DNA of 64,000 bases from Mycolicibacterium peregrinum (GTDB lineage: Bacteria; Actinomycetota; Actinomycetes; Mycobacteriales; Mycobacteriaceae), in assembly GCF_001665785.1 (NCBI RefSeq), contig NZ_LZSO01000029.1, positions 149,975-213,974 of the forward strand. The letters are read 5' to 3'. The number at the start of each line of letters is the position of its first letter. Position 1 is the stretch's first letter. A program made the translations under genes and the position numbers. The notes beneath the pieces were generated by a model. It was not told the origin of the DNA and ran no database searches. It was given only the letters and a program-made list of their open reading frames with translations. This document shows, piece by piece, positions 57,493 to 64,000 of the stretch.

Positions 57493-58101
57493 TCAGACGA
57501 CCGAGAAACCGGGAGGCAGATCGGCCCGTCCGGTCAGGGCCATCAGCACCGTCTCACCCGTGCCCAGCTCGACCGCGATCCGTGCGGCCAGGACGTTGGC
57601 TGCCGTCATCACCTCGGCCGGCAGATCCGCCGAAACACCGGTGGCCCGCGCGATGTCCAGGCTGTGCACGGCGAGTTCGAAGATGCGGGTCGGCAGGTAG
57701 TCGCTCAACCGGATGCCGAACCCGCCGATCACGGTGATCAACGGATCGCCTGCCTCGTCGACATCGGCCAGGGCCTGGCTGACCAGCGCATCCACCGCGG
57801 CGGCCGGATCGGAGCCCAGGTCGCGGCCGGCCTGCCTGCCGCGTTCGACGACGGCGTCGCCGTCGGACAGGAACGCACGAATCGCGGCGTAGTACTCGAC
57901 CGGGCCTGCCAGATCGGCCGTCGACGCCGGGTCCTGTAGGTAGGTGCTGACGGTGGTCAGCGAGCGCGACGTATGACCCACCAGGGCGCGCAGATCCCAC
58001 TCGCCCAGGCCGGGCCCGTCAAGAGAATCCGCAGGCAGCGCCCGAACCAGCCGGGCGAAAGCGTGTGCCGCCGAGGCGAATTCGTCGCGAGCACCGCTCA
58101 T
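57493..58101 (-). CDS. Maleylpyruvate isomerase N-domain (MDMPI/TIGR03086-like) protein
   Basis: A 202-residue DinB/MDMPI-type helical bundle protein. FARLVRALPADSLDGPGLGE and WDLRALVGHTSRSLTTVSTY contain the metal-binding His of the first motif; the second is LPTRIFELAVHSLDIARATG. These proteins often act as mycothiol-dependent enzymes. ATG 58101 overlaps the citrate synthase stop by 4 bases, so it is cotranslated with it. The relation to citrate metabolism is unclear. Confidence 0.85.
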   Translation of the reverse strand: MSGARDEFASAAHAFARLVRALPADSLDGPGLGEWDLRALVGHTSRSLTTVSTYLQDPASTADLAGPVEYYAAIRAFLSDGDAVVERGRQAGRDLGSDPAAAVDALVSQALADVDEAGDPLITVIGGFGIRLSDYLPTRIFELAVHSLDIARATGVSADLPAEVMTAANVLAARIAVELGTGETVLMALTGRADLPPGFSVV

Positions 58102-59216
58102 GACGTGGCGATCTTGTCCCATCCGGCCACCGACTCCACACTGCGCGGATCGGGGCCGACGTAGATGGCGGCCGGGCGAACCAGCTTGCCCAGCCGTTTC
58201 TGTTCCATGATGTGCGCGCACCAGCCCGCGGTCCGGCCACAGGTGAACATCGCGGGCATCATCGAGGCGGGCACCTGGGCGAAGTCGAGGATCACCGCCG
58301 CCCAGAACTCGACGTTGGTCTCGATGGCCCGGTCCGGGCGCCGTTCGCGAAGCTCGGCCAGCGCGGCCTGCTCCAGGGCCGCGGCCACCTCGTAACGGGG
58401 CGCCTCAAGCCGTTTCGCCGTGGCCCGCAGCACCCGGGCCCGCGGATCCTCGGCCCGGTACACGCGGTGCCCGAAGCCCATCAGCTTGTCGCCGCGATCC
58501 AGGATGGATTTCACCACTGCGCGGGCGTCACCGGACTTCTCGACCTCTTCGATCATCGGCAGCACCCGGGCCGGGGCGCCGCCGTGCAGCGGCCCGCTCA
58601 TCGCGCCCACCGCGCCCGACAGCGAGGCCGCGACATCGGCGCCGGTGGAGGCGATCACCCGGGCCGTGAACGTCGACGCGTTCATCCCGTGTTCGGCGGC
58701 GGTGACCCAGTAGGCGTCGATCGCCTCGACGTGCCTGGGATCCGGATCGCCCTGCCAGCGCGTCATGAAACGTGCTGTGACCGTGTCGCATTCGTCGATC
58801 CGGCGTTGCGGCACGGCGGGCTGATAGATGCCGCGGGCGGACTGGGCGACGTAGGACAGTGCCATCACCGAGGCCCGGGCCAACTGGTCACGTGCCGTGG
58901 TGTCATCGATGTCCAACAGTGGTGCGTAGCCCCAGATCGGTGCCAGCATCGCCAGCCCGGCCTGGACGTCGACGCGGACGTCGCCGCTGTGGATGGGCAA
59001 CGGGAACGGCTCGGCCGGGGGCAGGCCCGTGCCGAAACTGCCGTCGACCAGCAGTCCCCACACGTCGCCGAAGGTGACCCGGCGGTCCACGAGTTCCTCG
59101 ATGTCCACGCCCCGGTAGCGCAGCGCGCCGCCGTCCTTGTCCGGCTCGGCGATCTCGGTGGTGAAGGCGACGACGCCTTCGAGGCCGGCAACGAAGTCTT
59201 CCGGTACAGCTGGCAT
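58098..59216 (-). CDS. citA: Citrate synthase 2
   Basis: A 372-residue citrate synthase, one residue shorter than Rv0889c by memory. Key parts are RYRGVDIEELVDRRVTFGDV, EHGMNASTFTARVIASTGAD (oxaloacetate-binding His), GPLHGGAPARVLPMIEEVEK (catalytic His), MGFGHRVYRAEDPRARVLRA and a catalytic Asp near ILDFAQVPASMMPAMFTCGR. It condenses acetyl-CoA and oxaloacetate. It is divergent from pdxH with a 41-base gap, so their promoters overlap. Confidence 0.95.
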   Translation of the reverse strand: MPAVPEDFVAGLEGVVAFTTEIAEPDKDGGALRYRGVDIEELVDRRVTFGDVWGLLVDGSFGTGLPPAEPFPLPIHSGDVRVDVQAGLAMLAPIWGYAPLLDIDDTTARDQLARASVMALSYVAQSARGIYQPAVPQRRIDECDTVTARFMTRWQGDPDPRHVEAIDAYWVTAAEHGMNASTFTARVIASTGADVAASLSGAVGAMSGPLHGGAPARVLPMIEEVEKSGDARAVVKSILDRGDKLMGFGHRVYRAEDPRARVLRATAKRLEAPRYEVAAALEQAALAELRERRPDRAIETNVEFWAAVILDFAQVPASMMPAMFTCGRTAGWCAHIMEQKRLGKLVRPAAIYVGPDPRSVESVAGWDKIATS

Positions 59217-59257
59217 GGCCAGATTGTTGCACCAAGTCCAGGCGTAGCGTTACCGCG

Positions 59258-59971
59258 GTGGCCATACCTTCCGGACCAGCCCCTGAACACGACCAACACG
59301 ACCTGGCTGCCATGCGTGTGGACTACGTGGAGAAGGACGGCTGCGGCGACCTGGACATCGACTGGCTCGGCGCGGACCCGGCAACCGGTTGGCTGACGCT
59401 GTTGCGGACCTGGCTGGCCGATGCGTACCGCGCCGGGGTGGCGGAGGCCAATGCCATGGTCGTGGCCACCACCGACGGTGAGGGAAGACCGGTCACCCGA
59501 ACCGTGTTGTGCAAGAGCATGGACGAGACAGGCATCACGTTCTACACCAACTATGACTCCGCCAAGGGTTCTCAGCTGGCCGCGCATCCGTACGCGTCGG
59601 CGACCTTCCCCTGGTACCGGCTGGGGCGGCAGGTCCATGTGCGCGGTCCGGTCACCAGGGTGAGCCGTGAGGCCACGCAGGAGTACTGGTCCAAGCGCCC
59701 GCGGGGTTCGCAGCTGGGTGCGTGGGCGTCGCAGCAGTCGAGCCCGATCGCGTCACGCCCGGCGCTGCTCGGCCAGCTCGCCGAGGTGACGGCGCGGTTC
59801 GCCGATCTCGACACGGTTCCGGTGCCGCCGAACTGGGGCGGCTACCTGATCGCGCCCGAGAGCGTGGAGTTCTGGCAGGGCCGGGAGAACCGGGTACACA
59901 ACCGAATTCGCGTGATCTTCGCCGCCGGGCCGGCATCGGGTGAGGCGCGCGCCGAACGCCTCCAGCCCTAG
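59258..59971 (+). CDS. pdxH: Pyridoxamine 5'-phosphate oxidase
   Basis: A 237-residue FMN enzyme that makes pyridoxal 5'-phosphate. The FMN/PLP-binding segments are complete: EANAMVVATTDGEGRPVTRT, VLCKSMDETGITFYTNYDSA, KGSQLAAHPYASATFPWYRL, RQVHVRGPVTRVSREATQEY, RPRGSQLGAWASQQSSPIAS, and the C-terminal WGGYLIAPESVEFWQGREN with RVHNRIRV. GTG 59258 is the start. Its TAG stop shares a base with the GTG start of the MFS gene (TAGTG). Confidence 0.95.
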   Translation: MAIPSGPAPEHDQHDLAAMRVDYVEKDGCGDLDIDWLGADPATGWLTLLRTWLADAYRAGVAEANAMVVATTDGEGRPVTRTVLCKSMDETGITFYTNYDSAKGSQLAAHPYASATFPWYRLGRQVHVRGPVTRVSREATQEYWSKRPRGSQLGAWASQQSSPIASRPALLGQLAEVTARFADLDTVPVPPNWGGYLIAPESVEFWQGRENRVHNRIRVIFAAGPASGEARAERLQP

Positions 59972-61287
59972 TGCGCAGGTTCTTCGCCGACACCACACCG
60001 CTGCGCACCCCGGACTTCCGGCGGCTGTGGGTGGCCGGGATCCCCACGGTCATCGGTGCCAACCTGACCATCTTCGCGGTGCCGGTGCAGCTGTACGTGC
60101 TCACCGAGAACTCCGCCTACGTCGGATTGTCCGGCCTGTTCGCGCTCGTCCCGCTCGTGGTCTTCGGCCTGTGGGGTGGTGCCTGGGCCGACGCGATGGA
60201 CCGCAGGCTGCTGCTGATCATCGCCTCGATCGGCCTGGCCGTGTCGTCGGTGCTGTTGTGGCTGCAGGCCGCGCTGTCGCTGAACAACGTGTGGGTGGTG
60301 CTGTGCCTGCTGTCGGTGCAGCAGGCGTTCTTCGCGATCAACAGCCCGACCCGGTCGGCGGCGATCCCACGGATGCTGCCGGGCGAGCAGTTGCCGGCAG
60401 CGAACGCGCTGAACATGACGGTCTTCCAGTTCGGTGCGATCGTCGGCCCGCTGCTGGCCGGGGTGATGTTGCACTGGGTGGACCTGTCGACGCTCTACCT
60501 CATCGACGCCATCTGCTGCCTGGTGCCGATCTGGGCCACCTTCCGGCTGGCGCCGATGCCGCCGGTCAGCACCGAGGACGGCGGTTCGCGATGGGGCCTT
60601 ACGGCAGTGCTGGACGGTTTCCGGTACCTCGCCGGTAACCGGGTGGTGTTGATGTCGTTCGTCGTCGACCTGGTGGCGATGATCTTCGGGATGCCGCGGG
60701 CACTGTTCCCGCAGATGGCGCACGAGAGCTTCGGCGGTCCGGTGGAGGGCGGCACGGCCATGGCGTTGCTGGCGGCGGCGATGTCGGTGGGTGCGGTCGC
60801 CGGTGGCGTCTTCTCGGGCTGGCTGCCGCGGATCCGTAGGCAGGGGTTGGCCGTGGTCGTGGCCATCGTGGTGTGGGGCGTGGCGATGGCCGGGTTCGGC
60901 ATCGCGGGTGGGGCGGCAGGCGGTAGCGCCGGCCTGGTGTTGTGGATTGCGTTGGCGTTCTTGGCCGTTGGTGGTGCGGCCGACATGGTGTCCGCCGCGT
61001 TCCGGTCGACGATCCTGCAGCAGGCGGCCTCTGACGAGCTGCGCGGCCGGTTGCAGGGCGTTTTCACGGTTGTGGTCGCCGGCGGCCCGCGACTGGCGGA
61101 CACATTGCACGGCGCGGCAGCGGCGGCGGTGGGCACCACGGTCGCCGCTGCGGGCGGCGGGGCGCTGGTGATCGTCGGGGTGCTGATCGCCGCGCTCGCG
61201 GTACCGGCGTTCGTGCGCTATCGGGTAGGTGCGGACGGCGCACAGCCGGCCGTCCCGCAGGAACAGTCCGAGGCTGACAAAGTATGA
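59971..61287 (+). CDS. MFS transporter (Tap/TetV-like exporter group)
   Basis: A 438-residue 12-helix major facilitator opening MRRFFADTTPLRTPDFRRLW, with LSGLFALVPLVVFGLWGGAWADAMDRR as a motif A-like loop and INSPTRSAAIPRMLPGEQLPAANAL, typical of the MFS_3 exporter group that includes mycobacterial Tap. Drug or metabolite efflux is likely; the substrate is unknown. Its GTG start overlaps the pdxH stop. A TetR regulator follows 81 bases later. Confidence 0.88.
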   Translation: MRRFFADTTPLRTPDFRRLWVAGIPTVIGANLTIFAVPVQLYVLTENSAYVGLSGLFALVPLVVFGLWGGAWADAMDRRLLLIIASIGLAVSSVLLWLQAALSLNNVWVVLCLLSVQQAFFAINSPTRSAAIPRMLPGEQLPAANALNMTVFQFGAIVGPLLAGVMLHWVDLSTLYLIDAICCLVPIWATFRLAPMPPVSTEDGGSRWGLTAVLDGFRYLAGNRVVLMSFVVDLVAMIFGMPRALFPQMAHESFGGPVEGGTAMALLAAAMSVGAVAGGVFSGWLPRIRRQGLAVVVAIVVWGVAMAGFGIAGGAAGGSAGLVLWIALAFLAVGGAADMVSAAFRSTILQQAASDELRGRLQGVFTVVVAGGPRLADTLHGAAAAAVGTTVAAAGGGALVIVGVLIAALAVPAFVRYRVGADGAQPAVPQEQSEADKV

Positions 61288-61368
61288 CGACCGGCGAATG
61301 GCACTGAGCGCCACATAGTTGCCGAAATGGACCGAAAAGCAGGCCTTTGAGGGCTAGCATCCGATCTC

Positions 61369-62007
61369 GTGGTTGACGGGATGCGCCAGGCCGAGACCGG
61401 ATTGCGCGAACGCAAGAAGCAACGCACCCGGGCGATGCTGATCGAGGCCGCGATCGACCTGTGCGACCGCCAGGGATTCGAGAGCACCACCGTCGAGCAG
61501 ATCGCGGCGGTCGCAGATGTCTCGCCACGCACCTTCAGCCGCTACTTCGCCACCAAGGATGCAGTGGTGCTGGCTTTCGTCGACGAGGTGATCGAGAGCG
61601 TGGCGGTCGAGTTGACTGCGCAGCCGGCCGACATCGGCCATCTCGAGGCGGTGTACCGAGCTCACGTGCAGGCATTCCTCAAGACCAAGACCGCGCCGCC
61701 GACCCAGCTCACTGCCGATCGGCTGTTGGCCTCGGCGCGCATCGTCACCTCGTCGCCGGCGTTGATGCACACCGCGTCGCAGTTCCGGGCGGACGCGGTC
61801 AACGTCGCGTTGTCCCGGCGGATGGGAGTGCCCGGTGACGATCGCCGGCTCAAGCTGACGGCCGTGGTGTGGGGTTCGATCATCATGACGGCCATCGCCG
61901 AGCTGGGATCTCGGGCCGATTGGGCTTCGGTGAGCGTGGACGAGATCGTCGACAAGATCAAGGCGACGTACGCCGATTTCCTGGCGGTCGTCGAGGGCGC
62001 GGGATAG
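61369..62007 (+). CDS. TetR family transcriptional regulator
   Basis: A 212-residue TetR regulator. The HTH occupies about residues 15-65: RKKQRTRAMLIEAAIDLCDR, TVEQIAAVADVSPRTFSRYF, ATKDAVVLAFVDEV. The C-terminal half is the ligand domain. Start GTG 61369, or ATG 61381. It is downstream of the MFS exporter on the same strand and is a candidate controller of it, although no operator is obvious in the 81-base gap. Confidence 0.9.
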   Translation: MVDGMRQAETGLRERKKQRTRAMLIEAAIDLCDRQGFESTTVEQIAAVADVSPRTFSRYFATKDAVVLAFVDEVIESVAVELTAQPADIGHLEAVYRAHVQAFLKTKTAPPTQLTADRLLASARIVTSSPALMHTASQFRADAVNVALSRRMGVPGDDRRLKLTAVVWGSIIMTAIAELGSRADWASVSVDEIVDKIKATYADFLAVVEGAG

Positions 62008-62472
62008 CTCGCGGGAGCTGTATATCCGGGAATCTTGGCGCACAGTCGACCCCGCAGATGCGGTTAGGCTCAATCGGCCGCGTATGAATGCGAAGTATCG
62101 GCAGTATTCGACGGATTCGGTGCAGGTCAGCGAACGCCGCTGCGCACGGCGGCACCGGGCCCGATTACCATCGGATCTTCGGATCGTCGTCGGCTGGCGA
62201 TCGCTGTTCGGCGGGGTCAACGAGCAATGGGTGGGGAAAAGCAGATGACAGACGGCTGGCACGGGGACGGCCCGGCTGATCCATTCGGCAACAACCCATT
62301 CGCCGGCCCGCGACGGGCGATCGCTTCGCCCAACCATGGGGTCGCCGTACAGCCTGCTTCGATAGCATCACGTGGTGCGGTTCGGGGGTCTGGCTTCGCT
62401 TTCAGCGGTGGGCATCGCACGCTGCGCCGACCTGGCCCGACCGAGAACTGAAGACGGAAGGATTGGTGGCGT
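62008..62472 (+). other. 465-base gap; possible small ORF at 62227-62451
   Basis: No confident gene is present. A 74-codon frame at 62227-62451 (opening MGGEKQMTDGWHGDGPADPF) has a Pro/Gly/Asn-rich start reminiscent of the N-terminus of the next protein, but lacks any recognised motif and turns Arg-rich. GGGGAAAAG before an internal ATG at 62245 could be a ribosome site. The rest probably contains the promoter of the membrane protein-VWA pair. Confidence 0.3.
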
Positions 62473-63057
62473 TTGAGCACCCCGAGTCCATTCGATTTCA
62501 GCGACTTCGGTCCTCCGGCCCGGCCCGGGCCCTCCGGCCCGCCCGCCGGCCCCGGCGGGCGTCCCGCGCCAGGTCCGGGTGGGCCGTCGTCGGGATTCGA
62601 CCCGTGGGCCGGCGCACCTGCGGCCCAGGCCCAGCCCCAGCGCGCGTCGCACGAGGTCTTCGGTGGGCCGCCTGGCGGCCAACCCATGGGGGCGCAGGAC
62701 GCGTTCGGCCAACCCATCACAGCGGGGCCAGGAGCGGCCGTGCTGCGGACCACCGGACCACCGTTGATCTGGTTTGCGGTGGCGCTCGCACTGGCCCTCG
62801 CCGGAGTGATCATCGCGGTTATCGGCGCGGTCATGGGACCGATGATCGTCACGGCGGTCGCGGGTTGGCTGCTGGCCGGGCCGGTGGCCATCGGCGCGCT
62901 GGCGGTCTACACACGGGTGGACACCCGGCGCCGCACGGATGCCATCTACTCGGCGCCGAACTGGACGTCGACGCTGTACTGGGCGGTGCTGGCGGTGTGC
63001 CTGGTCGGTATCGCCGTCGGGGCCTGGCAGATCGCCCTGTGGGCGGGCAGGCTCTAG
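62473..63057 (+). CDS. Proline-rich membrane protein
   Basis: A 194-residue protein from TTG 62473. Residues 1-85 are Pro/Gly/Ala-rich and probably disordered and cytosolic. Three hydrophobic segments follow: LIWFAVALALALAGVIIAVI, VTAVAGWLLAGPVAIGALAV, and LYWAVLAVCLVGIAVGAWQI. It ends 4 bases before the VWA gene, so both are surely one operon. I do not recognise a named family; proline-rich mycobacterial membrane proteins of this shape often belong to secretion or envelope complexes. Confidence 0.8.
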   Translation: MSTPSPFDFSDFGPPARPGPSGPPAGPGGRPAPGPGGPSSGFDPWAGAPAAQAQPQRASHEVFGGPPGGQPMGAQDAFGQPITAGPGAAVLRTTGPPLIWFAVALALALAGVIIAVIGAVMGPMIVTAVAGWLLAGPVAIGALAVYTRVDTRRRTDAIYSAPNWTSTLYWAVLAVCLVGIAVGAWQIALWAGRL

Positions 63058-63061
63058 AGCG

Positions 63062-64000
63062 ATGACGAGGGGATTGCACAGGGGATTTGTGCGCGTCGTC
63101 GCCGCGACGATGTTGCTCGCGCTGACCGGGCTGGTGGGCTTGAACCTCCCGACGGCGTCGGCACAGGAATCGGCCGGCGGCGCCAAGCGCTTCGGTGCGT
63201 GTCTGGCCGCGCAGAAGACCGGCGACCTGCTGTTGCTGTTCGACGAGTCGAGCAGCTTGCAGCAAACCGATCCACAGGGCGCGCGGGTGCAGGCCGCCCG
63301 CTACCTGCTGCAGACCCTGGGCCGCTATGTCGGCCGGGTGGATGCGGACCTTGAGGTGGCGTCGGCCGGCTTCTCCGACACCTACACCCCGGAACACGAC
63401 TGGACCCGCCTCACTGACGCCAACGCGGGTGAACTGGCGCAGCAACTGGGCAGCCTGGAGTCCAAGAACACCGGCATCGACACCGACTACTGGACAGCTC
63501 TGGACGGGGCACGTCAGGCGTTGGCGGCCCGCGCGAAGAACACCGAGGGCGGTCAACGCTGCCAGGCGATCGCGTGGTTCTCCGACGGCAAGATCGATTT
63601 CACCGCACGCGACGTGGCCAAGCCGTACGCCGAAGGCGTCGATCTGAGCAGCCAGGACGGGGTCGATCAGGCCCGGCAGCGCGCGATCGAGTCGATTTGC
63701 CGGTCCGGCGGCGTGGCCGATCAGGTGCGGTCGTCGGGCATCGTCATGCTCGGCATCGGGCTGGGTGCCACCACGGCGCCGGCGGACTTCGACGTGATGA
63801 GCGCGATCAGCACCGGCAAGGGTCTCGCGGGGAAAACCTGTGGGGACAAGACCGATCCGGTGCCGGGCGACTTCTATTCGGTGGCCGACATCGACGACAT
63901 GCTGTTCGCGTTCGACGCGCTCAACCCGGACCCGGGCGTCGAGAGCCAGGGTGCGGTGTGTCAGCTGCAGGTGTGCCCGGAAGCCAGGCACAACTTCGTG
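63062..64000 (+). CDS. Secreted von Willebrand factor A domain protein (3' end outside window)
   Basis: The frame from ATG 63062 stays open to the window end (313 codons seen). A signal peptide covers about residues 1-39 (VVAATMLLALTGLVGLNLPT, cleavage after TASAQ-like residues). The VWA domain follows with the MIDAS motif LLLFDESSSLQQTDPQGARV, later FSDTYTPEHDW and AIAWFSDGKIDFTA. Cys residues (GACLAA, QRCQAI, SICRSG, KTCGDK, AVCQLQVC) suggest extracellular disulfides. It follows the proline-rich membrane protein by 4 bases. A metal-dependent adhesion or assembly role is typical for VWA domains. Confidence 0.88.
   Translation, partial: MTRGLHRGFVRVVAATMLLALTGLVGLNLPTASAQESAGGAKRFGACLAAQKTGDLLLLFDESSSLQQTDPQGARVQAARYLLQTLGRYVGRVDADLEVASAGFSDTYTPEHDWTRLTDANAGELAQQLGSLESKNTGIDTDYWTALDGARQALAARAKNTEGGQRCQAIAWFSDGKIDFTARDVAKPYAEGVDLSSQDGVDQARQRAIESICRSGGVADQVRSSGIVMLGIGLGATTAPADFDVMSAISTGKGLAGKTCGDKTDPVPGDFYSVADIDDMLFAFDALNPDPGVESQGAVCQLQVCPEARHNFV

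Noticed and set aside
1..64000. tRNA, rRNA, CRISPR arrays, prophage or transposase genes
   Set aside because: None was found on reading; no cloverleaf-like segment, regular spacer array, integrase or transposase motif was noticed.

Overview
The window is GC-rich, tightly packed and free of rRNA, tRNA, CRISPR arrays and intact insertion sequences. It comes from a mycobacterium, most likely a fast-growing Mycolicibacterium. The evidence is the gene content and order: fadA-fadB, the XPB helicase and its helicase-associated neighbour, moaC2-mog-moaE2, rpfA, moaD2-moaA2, cspB, DUF2771, an MFS protein, DUF3027, DUF2530, a MarR regulator, a SpoU-type methyltransferase, DUF2537, sepH, serC, an AurF-like diiron protein, fprB, a VOC protein and citA follow the Rv0858c-Rv0889c stretch of M. 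tuberculosis as I remember it. F420/flavin folds (LLM-class and PPOX-class proteins), a TIGR00027-type methyltransferase and an Rpf also fit this group.

Layout. 1-5.5 kb: the 5' part of an N-succinyldiaminopimelate-type aminotransferase (minus strand), an Old Yellow Enzyme, and the fadA-fadB beta-oxidation pair closed by a clear terminator. 5.6-22.9 kb: accessory block with an S9 peptidase, three PPOX-fold proteins, a lipoprotein with a PknH-like sensor domain, a methyltransferase, an LLM oxidoreductase, an SDR/SnoaL pair beside a LysR regulator, an MFS transporter, and an IclR-controlled divergent cluster of alcohol dehydrogenase against sulfotransferase, alkylsulfatase-like hydrolase, SDR, LLM oxidoreductase and an unknown protein. 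22.9-33.4 kb: XPB helicase, a membrane esterase, the helicase-associated protein, and the molybdenum-cofactor genes arranged on both sides of rpfA. The rpfA leader contains a c-di-AMP (ydaO) riboswitch and a Crp-like site. 33.5-44.1 kb: cold-shock protein, glutathionyl-hydroquinone-reductase-like protein, small secreted and membrane proteins, two MFS/FAD-type accessory genes, a MarR regulator and RNA methyltransferase. 44.2-50.97 kb: an AbiEi/DUF559-like gene bracketed by direct repeats, sepH, serC, an extra methionine aminopeptidase, a diiron oxygenase and fprB.

51-56.8 kb: a minus-strand vitamin-type operon encoding a YkoE-type ECF transporter (S, fused AA, T), a P-loop kinase, PnuC and NadR, with an AAC(2')-I-like acetyltransferase upstream. 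56.9-64 kb: VOC protein, maleylpyruvate-isomerase-like protein, citrate synthase, divergent pdxH with an MFS exporter, a TetR regulator, a proline-rich membrane protein, and a secreted von Willebrand A protein that runs off the end of the window.

How the genes connect: most units are short operons with 4-base ATGA/GTGA overlaps. Core themes are fatty-acid oxidation, Moco synthesis, cell-wall resuscitation and cofactor chemistry (F420, PLP, NAD). The two most suggestive clusters are the sulfotransferase/sulfatase-like cluster at 15.4-22.5 kb and the ECF-kinase-PnuC-NadR operon at 51-56.1 kb. All function assignments are by recognition of motifs and family resemblance; no database search was run.
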